This document shows, in pieces, positions 11,501-23,500 of a DNA stretch of 64,000 bases. Position numbers and translations under genes: made by a program. The stretch's first letter is position 1. Each line of letters begins with the position of its first letter. The DNA lies in contig CM077158.1 in the NCBI GenBank assembly GCA_039583875.1, positions 244,451,447-244,515,446 of the forward strand, given 5' to 3'. The notes beneath the pieces were generated by a model. That model searched no databases. It worked only from the letters and a program-made list of their open reading frames with translations, and was not told where the DNA came from. This stretch comes from Platanthera guangdongensis (taxonomy: Eukaryota > Streptophyta > Magnoliopsida > Asparagales > Orchidaceae).

Positions 11501-14500
11501 TAGACGATCATAGGAAACAACAGCAGCCAACGGGTGTCGGGTACACGTCTGCACCCCTTTGCGAAGAGCAATGGGAAGATCCAGGTCGGCGTGTTCCTCA
11601 ATAACTGGAGCATCCGTGGCGGAGAGAGCTGGCCCGGGAGTGGAGAGAGACGGCCGCGGAGAGGAGGGAGAGAGCAGCGATGGAGAGGGAGGGAGAGGAG
11701 GAGACGGTGGAAATGACTGTGGAGAAATCTCGATGGGAGTAGGCGTGGTGGAGGGGACGTTAGGAGGAGCAGAAATATCCGGAGAGGGAGAGGAGTCTGA
11801 AGAGAAATAAGACGCATTCTCGAAGGTCACATCTGCGGATACGTATTGCTTACGAAGAACGGGGTCAAAGCAACAATAGTCTTTCTGAGTAGTAAAGTAA
11901 CTCAAAAAGACACACTTGGTGGCACGTGGGGCGAGTTTGTCATGAGTGGCGGAAGGAGCGTGCACAAAAGCCGTAGACCCAAAGATACATAGAGGGAGAG
12001 GAAACAAATCCTTACCCGGATAAAGAATGGAAAATGGGGTGTGACCGTGGAGAACCGTGGACAGAATGCGATTGATGAGATAGCAGGAGATGAGGACAGC
12101 GTAGCCCCAATAGGAGCGAGGAACCTGCATCTGTGTCATCAGAGTGCGAGCAATATTGAGGAGGTGACGATTTTTGCGTTCCGCCATCCCATTTTGTTGT
12201 GAGGTATAAACACAGCTAATTTGATGAATAATATCATGTTGCACACAGAAAGAAGAGAAATCATTACTAAGATATTCCTTAGCATTGTGCGAGCGAAACA
12301 TTTTAATAGATATGTCAAACTGATTTTTAATCATATTATAAAACGATGTCCATACAGAAAACAGTTCGGAGCGATCCTTTAAAAAATACACTCACATACA
12401 TCTAGAGAAATCATCAATAAAAGTTACAAAATATGAACTACCCTGACCTATGGTGAGGGTAGGAGCAGGACCCCAGATGTCAGAGTGAACAAGATCAAAC
12501 GGTCGGGAAGATCCACGACCTTGCTTCGGTGGGAAGGAGGAGCGGTGATGCTTGCCAAGCTGACACGCGTCACAGTTGAGAGGACTCTGCGGAGGAAGGT
12601 GGGGCAGAAGTTGACGAAGAAGTCTCGGAGGAGCATGACAAAGACGAAGGTGCCACTGCAGAAGATCAGTAGAAGAGGAGGAGAAGGCGGACAACGCGGA
12701 AACGTTGTCGAGGAAGTAGAGGCCGCCACTCTCAGTCTCAGTAGCAATCGTCCGTTTGGAGCCCGGATCCTGAAAAGAACAAGTAGTAGAAGTGAATGTT
12801 ACGAAGCACTGTAGTTGTCTGCAAAGAGAAGTAACATATAACCAATTGCACGAGAACTTGGGCACGTAGAGGGTTTCCGCCAAGCGAAGAGACAGAGTGA
12901 CTTAAACAACTCCTGTTCCATTGACCGGTGAGGGAGAGCCGTCCGTAATAAGGACCGGGGGCAACCGATCATGTTGTTCTAGGAGAGAAAAACATTGCGG
13001 ATTGCCGGTCATATGATTGGTAGCACCAGAGTGGATCAATCATTTACCTTGAGTAGCGATGTGGACACTACCTGAAGATGTGACCACGGAGGTGGACGGC
13101 TTCGAAGAGGAGGTGGAAGTGTCCCCAGTTGGTCGAAGATGAGGATGTTTCTTCCAGCAGCGATCAACCGTGTGGCCGGTGCAGCCACAATGAGAACAGT
13201 GAAAGCGGGAAGCACCACGTTTGCCGGATGGGTGGTTGAGGCCACCAGAGCTACTTCGCTGAGTTTGGTGAGCGTAGTTGTCTGGTTGAGTATGGGAGGA
13301 TAACAACGGACGTTGTAGCAGAGAGATAACCGCGACTATGCGGGCAGCAGTGACATCCAGGGTGGGAGACTCCGCCTCGCCAAGAATCTGTTGACGGATC
13401 ATGTCATAAGACTATGGAAGTCGAAGAAGATAACACACAACTAGAAGTTCCTGCAAGTGTTTGTGTTGATCAACCAGATCCGCAGAGAAGGGGCGATTCT
13501 GGAGAATTTCGGCTCCGAGAGCCTGAACTTGTTGGTAAGCAGCAGCAGGAGACATGGAGGGACGGACAAAGAGGTTCGCATACAGAGTATAGATGCGAGA
13601 CATCTAAGCCCCCTTGGAGTAGAGAGCGGCAAGATGAAGCCAAGCAGCCTTGACCGTTTCATCATGGCGGATGACGGGTAGACATTCATCAGAGAGACTG
13701 TTAGTCAGCCATGTGCGGACAAGAGTGTCACTTGCATCCCAATCATCAAAGAGAGGGGAGTCTTGCGGAGGAGGGTCATCGGTGAGATGATGGCGTTTGG
13801 GTTGAGAGCGGAGAAGGAAGGTGAAGGAGACACTCCAGTCCGGGTAGTTGGGACCGATGAGTTTGGAAACGGTGCCAAGGTTGCCCGAATGAGTCGGAGT
13901 AGGAGGAGCGGCAACGGGAGTAGAGGTCGTAGAGATATCAGAGGTTTCCATAGAACAGAGCAGAGAGAAGAACAAGTCGCGGCTAGAAAGGAGGGCGCGA
14001 CGACTAAGCACAGGGCGCGGCAAGAAGAGCAGGTCGCGGCGAGTTAGGAACAGGTCGCGGCGACTTGAGATGAAGAGCCGCGAGAAAAGGAGGGCGTGAC
14101 GACTAGGCACAGGTCGCGGCAAGAAGAACAGGTTGCAGCGACTTAAGAACAGGTTGCGGCGAGAGGAAAGGGGAATCAGAGAGGTCGCGCACACCAAGGG
14201 CAACGACAAGGAGAGAAAGAAGTCGCGCGAACAGTGCGCAAACAGGCGGAAGAAACAAGTCTCATTCGTGTAATGATGTATTCTCATCATTAAAAATATT
14301 CAATAAAAGGTTTTTAAGGTGCTCCGCACTCGTCAATAATAGAATCGCTTACGTGTAGACTGAGCATAGATGTCTTTTGGATCATGTCAATGTTGGAAGT
14401 CATGAGGCCACGATTAGTTTAAGCATACTAGCAACAAATATAGAGTTTTGATTCTGTTTGGAGTCTGAATATATAATAGAAGTGTTCATTCCTGTAATCT

Positions 14501-17500
14501 TGTTATAGCATAATTTGATCTAATTATTGGTACATATTAGTGGTCAGAATTCAATATTGGGATAAATTGCAAAAACAAGTTTGGAGGGATTCCACTAGTA
14601 CACAATCATGTTTCGAGGAATGAAGGGAGTCTCCATACTAGCTACGTCATCGATTAAGGGTTGTGACATGTTGGTGCCTCTCCAATCCAACTAGTAAGGT
14701 CATCATGAGTCAAAATTGTTGCATGTCGAAGTAAAAAAAACAATTTGCACTATGTACAAGTAGTTCGAGATTGTCAAGCAACCCGGTGCCTCTTCTGTTA
14801 TAGAGATAGATGTCCAAATTAAACATATTCTTAGAATTTTACCAGTGGAAAAATCATTTTACTGTATGACACCCAGAGAATTAGCAGAACTGAAGTTTCA
14901 ATTGCAAGAGTTGCTCGGTTTGCATTTATTGACAATTTGGAATTTTGCATCAGCTAACGCGAGTTGTAACTGTTGTATTAGCACATAATTAAAAATAAGT
15001 AAAAACCCCCCGAAGATTTATGATCTATATTACCAACTTGAGGAATCTTGCATGTTCTCTAAGTTGGATTTAAGATTGAAGTACCATCAACTATAGATTC
15101 ATGAAGAGAATTATGTTTTGTTAAAATTTCTCAAAATGATCAAGGAGATGGCTAAATAAACCAAATGCAAGGAAAGTAACAAGCATGTCATGTATTAACA
15201 AATTTTTTTACAGCAAGAAGTATACAAGACGAGACATGATTTTGTCAAGTAAAACAAAGAAGCAGAAAACAACAAAGCAAGAAGTCGGGCGGACAGAAGC
15301 CGAGACCGCCGAGACCGCTGCCCTTGCCGAACTGAACAACGAAGTCCACCGAGATCGTGAGCTCGCGCGGACTACCCGTTATTCAAAGCTGAAGAAGGGT
15401 TGTCCGCAAACTGCAAGCCGCCTGACCGCTGAGGTCACCTAGCCGCTAGTTAGACCGCGAACAGTGCTGTCGAACAGAGGAACAAACCTCCCACTGGCGG
15501 ACAACTTATGAACTGGGAAAATGTTGAAGAAGAGAAGATCGTTGATCGATAACCGCGACATGCAGCTTAACCGCTGGTTGATAACCGCGAGCTCCACTGA
15601 TCCCTGACCGCAGTCAGAACCAAACACCTGGTTTCTCAGTGCTAGCCGCAGAACCTTCAAAAACAACCAGTTAGACTTCTTAACTCGCGCGGACAAAAAA
15701 CCTGAGACCGTAGCACTAACTCCCGCTCACTTACTGTTCACTCTTGTTGTTACTGATGTGACAGGGGGTCTTATTTATAGGCACGGGAGGAAGTGTGAAC
15801 ACCGCCCCATGAGATAGGAAAACCGCCCCCTATCCGCAGGTAGCACAACTTGTCCGCACAGGTCGCAGTGACCATGCGGACATGCACCCAGTCCGCGCCA
15901 ACTTGGATCAACTTCAAGACCCACATGAAGCCCTTGGCGGACACAGAACCAGACCGCATATCCGCAGCTCGCACAGAGGCCGAGCTGTCGGATAGCCGAC
16001 ACATCCTGGCGAACAGGCGGACACCGCGATTACAGCCGACACGCCACCAAGACTTGTCTTCAATCAAAACCAAGTCTTGCATCTAGCAATCTCTGAACAA
16101 GCTCTGCGGACGCAAGACTCCATCCGCACAGACCGCCTGCTCAACTCCAGTTCGCCTAACCGCGAACTCCGCGGTTACCTCCTAACTGCACCACCTGAGA
16201 TCAAGGGCACGGGCCAATGCCGATCTCACGATCTCCAAGAACAGTCCGCATAGAGCGAACTCCGCAGACTCCAAACCAGTCTGCCCAAACCGCGAATAAT
16301 CAACTTATCCGCATAGCTACCTCGAAGGACAACCACCAGGCCGCAAATTCAGACGGCTCAGGCCGCACCACCAGTTCGCCAGACTGTCCGCCCAGGCAGC
16401 GTGATTTGCCTGATCAACCTCCACTTTCACTTCAATAATTTCAACACGTTTTGCACATGAAGATAATTTTGAATACTCTTAGGGAGCAAAGGATTATATA
16501 TAAAATATTCTAAATATACATTTATGGCATTCCATTCTCATTCAAGAATGGAAGTTTGAAGATATATCAATGAATTTTGTCCATGATCTACCAAGATCAC
16601 CTAATGGAAATGGTTCCTTATGGATATAGTGGATTGTCTGACTAAGGTGGCATATTTCAATATTTCATTCATATTAAGAGGGCAGATCAAGCTTCAAGAT
16701 TGGCTCAATTGTATGTGGATGAGATACTCCAATTGCCCGGTGTGCCAAAGTCTATAATTTATGACAGATGGTAGGTTCACTTCAAAAGATTGGAAATATA
16801 TTCAAGAGTGTCTGGGTATAAAATTGAAGTTTAGCACAGTATGTCAGCCTCAGACAGAAGGAGGATTTGTTGAGTATGCGTATCTTGGACTTAGGGGGTT
16901 GGTGGGAAAAATTGTCACTTTGGTGAAATTATCCCTATAATAATAATTTTCATACAAGTATTGATGTATCGCTTTTTAAGGCTCTTTATGGTATATGTTG
17001 TCGAACACCACTCTGTTATAGTACGAATGAGGAAATAGTAGAAATCGAGATTAAATTTTTCACACACCCTAAACCGGGCACCACATACATATATATAGGT
17101 ACAATAGCACGTGACATATCACGTGAAATACATAATCTCAAAACGAAATAAAAACGAATATTCAACTTATTCAACTCTCCCCCTCAAGTTGGGAAGATAT
17201 ATTGATCATTCCCAACTTGTCAGTATTGCTCTTCAAGTTGTCGTTGTATAGCCTCTTGGTGAAAACAACGGCAAGCTGATCAAATGAGCTCACAAATGCA
17301 GTGCAGACATTCAAGGGCGGAACTACCCCTGGCCACGCTAGGGCACGTGCCCGACCGGTTTTCATCGCTAAACTCCTCAAGCTCCCAATCCCGTATCCCG
17401 CTCCCCGATCCTCCTACTCCCGCCTGATCCCGTCGCCGCTCGCTGCTCCGGTACTACTTCTTCTTCTTCGAGTTCGATCCCACCGATCTTCTTCTTCTTC

Positions 17501-20500
17501 TGCTTCTTCTTCTTCTTCTTCGAGCTGGATCCCGCCTGGCACCCGATCTTCTTCTTCGAGCTCGATCCCGCCCGACGCCCGATCTTCTTCTTCCTCTTCT
17601 TCGAGCTCGATCCCTCCCGGCGCCCGATCTTCTTCTTCTTCTTCTTCTTCGAGCTCGATCCCGCCCGATCTTCTTCTTCTTCTTCTGCTTCTTCTTCGAG
17701 CTCGATCCCGCCCGATCTCAAGCAGTTTCGTCGAGCTCGAGCAGTTTCGTTGAGCTCGACATTTTTTCGTCGAGCTCGAGCAGTTCGAGCAGTTTCGTCG
17801 AGCTCGAGCAGTTTCGTCGAGCCCTCGACATTTTTCGTCGAGCGCTCGACATTTTTCGTCGAGCTCTCGACATTTTTCGTCGAGCTCCATTCTTCTTCTT
17901 CAGATTTCACAATTTCTGTGAAATCTGAAATCAGATTTCACCATTTCTGTGAAATCTGAAATCAGATTTCACCATTTCTGTGAAATCTGAAATCAGATTT
18001 CACCATTTCTGTGAAATCTGATTTCAGATTTCACAATTTCTGTGAAATCTGAAATCAAATTTCTGTGAAATCTGAAATCAGATTTCTGTGAAATCGAAAA
18101 CACTCTGAAATCAGATCACTGTGAAATCTGGACTGATTTCAGTCCAAATTTCTGTGAATGGTTTATTTGGACGCATCATTGTGCTAATCTTCAAGCATTT
18201 TAATGTTTGGTACACCGTACACACCATTGTGTTGCTGGAAGCATGGAATCCATCGTGAATGGTTGATTTGGAGCTCCAATCGTCTTGTGTTGCTGGAACA
18301 CACCATTGGTAATTACTTTTGTTCCCCGATTTTCTGTTTTAGTTTGCTTAGGAGGGCTACCCGCCTTCAATTGGACGCAGTGTGTGTCTCCCTCGGTTCA
18401 TTGCGAACCTTTGGATCGATTGTCTCCGTACCCGACATATTTTTTGCATTAGTAATCTGACATACGAGTCTGGATTTAGGCATGCTGTGTGAAGCCTACC
18501 CGTGGCGGTAAACCCGGATCGGTGATGTTTGTGATGTGCATATCGATTAGTTCTAGTCGCGCTAACGAGAATGTCCCATCAATTTTATGCAGCGTTTTAG
18601 TTAGTGACTTAGTGCAATGGAGAAATTTTTTTCTAAAAAATGAGCATGTCAAAGTTCGTTAGATTCTCAGAAGGTAGTTGCAATTGGTAAAAGAAGCCGC
18701 GTAGACGAGTTCAAAATTGAAGATCTACCTTCAGACTCGGGCTTAAGACTTCCTATTAACTCCTACGATGCAAACATTCAAGAGTATATACGAAGATATT
18801 ATTTGCAAGAGGATCCTTGTCAACCTCATCTAGAAAGTTTTTCCCAAATAGAAATCAGAAACAAAGCTCGACACTTTAATAAGAATTGGTTTAACGAGTT
18901 TAAAGGCTGGTTAGAATACAACAAACAAAAAGATGCTGCATTTTGTATTTACTGTTATATTTTTCCTCAAAAGGATTGTGAGACTATTTTACCACAAGAG
19001 GCTTCAGAAATTGAAAAGATAAATCAGTATTGGACAGACATGTCGGAAATCACACTACTCCACACAATGCTTCTAGAAAACTCTGCGAGTCTTTGATGAA
19101 TCAAAAACAGGGTATTCAAATTGCTTTTGCAATACAAAATGAACAACAAAGTTTGAATTATCGCGCTCGTTTATATGCTTCAATCGATTGTGTTAGATTT
19201 CTTTTACGACAAGGATTGTCCTTTCGTGGTCATGATGAGACTAAAGAGTCTACCAACAGAGGAAATTTTCTTGAGCTTTTGGAGTTTCTTGCATCACATA
19301 ATAATGACATCAACTCAATTGTGTTACAAAATGCTCCTCAAAACTGTCAACTTACATCGCCTAAGATTCAAAAAGAAATAGTATCAGCAATTGCAATAGA
19401 GACAACAAATAAAATTGTTCAAGAAATTGGAGAAGAATGTTATACAATTTTAGTGGATGAATCACGTGATGTATCTACAAAAGAGCAAATGTCTGTTGTT
19501 TTACGATATGTTAATTCCAATGGCACGATCACATAACGTCTTCTTGGGTTTGTTCATGTAGCAGATACTTCCGCGTTATCCCTTAAAGCAGCTATAGATC
19601 ATTTATTTATGAGATATGGTCTTAATATTTCTACATTGCGTGGGCAGAGATATGATGATGCTAGCAATATGAAAGGAGAGTTCAGAGGGTTAAAAGCTTT
19701 ATTTTTGAATGAGAACAGTTGTGTTTTCTATGTTCACTATTTTGCACATCAACTGCAATTGGTACTGGTAGCTGTTGCAGAAAAAAAATTCTGATATTGC
19801 TGAGCTTTTCACACTTATTAACACAGTAATGAATGTTGTTGGTGGCTTTTGCAAACGTCATGATTCTCTTAGAGCCTTGGAAGTTGATCGCGTTGCTACA
19901 GAGCTTGGATGTGGGGACTTGGAAAGTGGACGTGGGTTAAATCAACCTTTAGAGCTCAAACGCGTTGGTGACACGAGGTGGGGGTCACATTATGACACAG
20001 CTTTAAATTTTATTCGCATGCTCTATTCTATTGTTGATGTGCTGGAGATTATCATAGTTGATGAGGCAGATGGAAACCAAAGAGGAATAGCAAGCGCACT
20101 TGTCCAAGTTATCTTGACTTTCAAACTTGCCTTTGTTATTCATTTGATGAAAAGTATTTTGTCAAAAATAAATGAACTATCTCAAGCATTGCAGAGGAAA
20201 AATCAAGATATTGTAAATGCAATGCATTTTGTAAAATTGTCAAAACTATTATTATTGAAGATGAGAAATGATGAAGCCGAGTGAGAAATATTTATGGTCG
20301 AAGTCTCAACTTTCTGTATAAAACATAACATAGAAGTTGTTAATATGGAAGAGAAGTTTGTTCAGCAAGGTAGATCAAGACGCAATGCACATGAGATTAC
20401 AAATAAACATTATTTCATGATTTAAATTTTTAATGCAGTGCTTGATTTGATGCTAAATGAGTTTAAATGATCGCTTTGATAAAGTAAACACAGAATCGCA

Positions 20501-23500
20501 CCGGTTCACAAAAGAACCCTACCTTAAGTTCACAGAAGAACCGTACCTCAGATTTCAAAGAACTCATATCTCGATTTTATAAGATTGTTTTTATACAACT
20601 TTCATAGACTCAAATTAATAGAAATCTTGGTGATTAAGTCTTCTTGACACCTGTTGAGAAAACCTTCTTGATCAAAAAAAGCAGATTTGGAAATGTTTCT
20701 CCTTTAAAGAGTCAGTCTCTTGAAGAAAGATGAAGAAATCTTTTATTTAAGAAATGGAGATATTATCTGGAATCTTCTTTCCAAAGAACTTTCTTTGCTT
20801 CAAGAGAAATAATTAGATAGAACCCTTTAAGAAAATAGGAGCAGATGAAGAATTGATCTTGGTCGGCGGCTGCTTCACGATCTTTAGTTCTCTGGACTTA
20901 AAAAATTCTTGCCTTAAGGTTTTATGTAAGAGGTTTTATGTAAGACACCACCTCCGGGAATTGAACATGGCGGAGGGGAGTTTTATGCTTAGAACAACCG
21001 CCGTGCAGTAGCACCATCAATCGAGCTAGCATCCACCAAAAGACGTCTACCTTGCCAGCTATTTACAAATATCACAGGGCAATCCATCAATTAATTAATG
21101 CAAAAGTCCATGATTCACAGTAATATCTAAGTCCACATAATATATTAGTTTTACAGGAAGCAACAAGAGTTCTTCTATATGACTAGATACAAAATGTAAC
21201 AAATCAAGAACTCTCAATTCTTGCATCGACAAGGCTTGGTAACATGGTTTCATACCAAGCCTCGAGGGCTTACTTTAACCCATACAAACCTTTTCTAAGT
21301 AAATAAACATGATTAAAAATGGCTGGATGTACAAAACCTGAGGGTTACGCACATATACCAATTTCCTTGAGATTACTATTCAGGAATATTGATTTGACAT
21401 TCATCTAGTAGACTTTGAATTCTTTGTATGCAACATCAAAAAAGTGATGCAGTGGCCTGACTCTTTTACGGTGGCCCACTGCCGGGCTGCAGCCCATGCA
21501 CCGCACCCATGACCGCACCTATTCTCAGTGCGGCGGGATGTTGAGGCGGGGTCTCGAACCCTCGCCCCCTTGATAAAGAGCTTTCCTAACAGCTCTCATC
21601 AACAACTGAGCTGCAGTCCGGCAGTGGGCCACCGTAAAAGAGCCAGACCACTGCATCACAAGGTGTCTCTGGCTGCCCCATGGAGGACAAAACGGCCGGA
21701 GATGCGGGGGGCTGCCCGGAAGGCCGGGCGGAGAAGGCCTCCGAAGGCGGAGAGCAGCTAAAGAGAGACGAAGAGCTGCGGAAGAGAGACGGTGGCGGCG
21801 GACGGGCGAACGGGCGAGCGGAAGAAGGCGAGCAGGCGAGCGGACTGGCGCCGGCTGGCGGACTGGCGACGGACTGTGACGGGTCGAGCGGAAGGAGGCG
21901 AGCGGGATCGAGGCGAGCGGCATCGACGAAAGCAGAAGGAGGCGAGCAGGATCGACGATCGCGGGAGCGGCGAAAACCCTACTGCCTCTGATACCAAGTA
22001 GAAATCAAGATTAAATTTTTCACACACCCTAAATCGGGCACCACATACATATATATAGGTACAATAGCACGTGACATATCACGTGAAATACATAATCTCA
22101 ATACGAACTAAAAACGAATATTCAACTTATTCAACTGAAATAACATCAAATAAAGGATCGTGGATCGATAAAACTAATGATCGAATCAAGCTCATTCAGA
22201 AGAGTATGAAGGTCGCTCAAAATAGGCTAGCCAAGTATTATGATCAGAAACATATTGCAATGCAAATTAGCGTTGGAGACCAAGTTTACCTCAACATCAG
22301 GCCAGATAAATGCACTTACAGCTTAAACAAATGAAGAAGTTGAGTCCAAGATTCGTGGGTTCATTCAAAGTACTTCAACGCATTGGTGAGGCTGCATATA
22401 GGTTAGCCTTACCTGAAGAGTAGAGTTGTTTTCATAATCTGTTCCATCTCTCTTATCTGAGTAGAGCAGTTAGAGATTCTAGTCAAGTGAATAGTAAGGA
22501 TGTGCCACAGTCAGGATTGGGGCTCAAGAACTCAGAAGCTGAAAAATGGAGAGATCCACTTTGTGAGATACTTTGCATGAATAATGTTCAACCAGAGCAC
22601 ACTTGGGTAAGAAGAGATGAGGTTTTGAGCAGTGATGAAAATACCATCTTGTTTAAGCCAAGTATTATTGTAATTTCCCAGGAAAAAAATTCAATTAGGA
22701 TGGGAGGTTTATAATATCCAAACTTTAATTAGTGTCGATGTCGCTACCATCGATTAAGATAATTATGCTCATTATTCCTAATTTTTTGCACATTAAATAA
22801 AAAATTGTTCAGTAAGGAATTTTACATTATTATTTTTGATGTGATTTATTGGTTTGCAAAGTGTTTTGTGATGAAATAACATGATTGTCATGCTTATAAT
22901 TACAAGAATATCTAATTCATTAGTATTGAATATATAATAAATGTTATGATTCCCCCTCATGGTTTGTCTAGGTCAGACACACTCTAAGACCCTTGTAACC
23001 GAGCTGTGAGAGGAGATTTCATTCTCGCCAAGTCGCCTCTGCCGCATAACGCATAATCACTCCAAATGGTTACGATCTCTCCTATTGGGGGTGCTCGCCT
23101 CTCGTCTGTGATAGTGCGAGGCAAAAGCCTCTCCGAGATTTCATCTTTGTATTGCGTCATCGACAACTTGTTCCTCAATTTGTGGTTACACTCCCTTCAC
23201 TGCCTGATCAACTTAAGTTCATCGATAGTTTGAGCATTCAGAAATTTCATTCGATCTTGATCTTTTTCCTTCACTGTCATAGAACTTTTTGCTTCCTCTC
23301 TTTCCTGATTACAACGTTCTTGAGATTCTTTTTGGTTGCAGTTAGAGTAAGATCTCGCCTTTTCCTCCTAATTTATGAAATTTATTTTTAGGGTTTCAGA
23401 AAATCTCAAGAGGTAGGAAATGACTCACGTTCCCTAATGACTTCATATTTGTCTCTTCTAGGATTTTGGAAGTAGATTGGAGGATTCCAATGCAACCTAC

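Larger units (their letters stand above)
10253..14290 (-). mobile_element. Ty1/copia retrotransposon, broken, LTRs not found
   Basis: On the minus strand the order is leader, gag, zinc knuckle, gag-pre-integrase, integrase, reverse transcriptase, RNase H, the copia order. It is cut inside RNase H on the left, and no primer site or LTR could be found on the right. It sits in the last kinase intron, on the same strand as the kinase. Confidence 0.88.
17309..20500 (+). mobile_element. hAT transposon (ZMYM1/DUF4371 type), 3' end missing
   Basis: CAAGGGCGGAACTACCCC at 17308 resembles the CAGGGGCGGA-type termini of this plant hAT group. It is followed by a long GC-rich leader, microsatellite and hairpin repeats, then a transposase pseudogene. 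Similarity stops near 20500 without the C-terminal dimerisation domain and no matching right end was found, so the element is truncated. It inserted into the copia RNase H region. Confidence 0.72.
17038..22136 (-). mobile_element. Ty1/copia element with 139-bp LTRs, nested in gypsy and itself invaded
   Basis: Two LTRs of equal length (17038-17176, 21998-22136) flank about 4.8 kb. GAAATA lies outside both (17032-17037, 22137-22142). Next to the right LTR is the complement of the primer site TTGGTATCAGAG; next to the left LTR is a polypurine tract (AACTTGAGGGGGAGAG on the minus strand). RNase H end codons ([10 protein letters not shown]) occupy 17177-17300. Most of gag-pol is missing, replaced or interrupted by the hAT at about 17309-20500 and a foldback element. 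Confidence 0.88.
14545..22710 (+). mobile_element. Decayed Ty3/gypsy element, split by nested insertions
   Basis: Plus-strand remnants in order: pre-RT and RT start (14870-15112; [22 protein letters not shown]), a short RT piece after the solo LTR (16455-16500; ILNTLREQR), integrase (16555-17037; [27 protein letters not shown]), and after the copia insertion the integrase C-terminus (22137-22480; [16 protein letters not shown]). All are riddled with stops. The sequence left of 17038 continues directly at 22143 once the copia and one TSD are removed. Confidence 0.83.

Noticed and set aside
11534..11810. Gly/Arg-rich plus-strand ORFs
   Set aside because: Antisense shadows of the Pro/Ser linker of copia integrase.
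17301..17910. Ser-rich plus-strand and Glu-rich minus-strand ORFs
   Set aside because: They are translations of TTC and GTCGAGCTCGA simple repeats in the hAT leader; no domain and no start context.
17901..18115. CRISPR-like array of palindromic repeats
   Set aside because: Units abut without unique spacers and the DNA is plant nuclear; it is a tandem repeat.
21540..21618. Functional tRNA gene on the minus strand
   Set aside because: Only the A and B boxes are credible; T stem is mismatched and no anticodon arm could be formed.
21525..22027. Arg/Pro/Ser-rich ORFs on both strands
   Set aside because: Composition-driven frames in a copia leader, LTR and foldback element.
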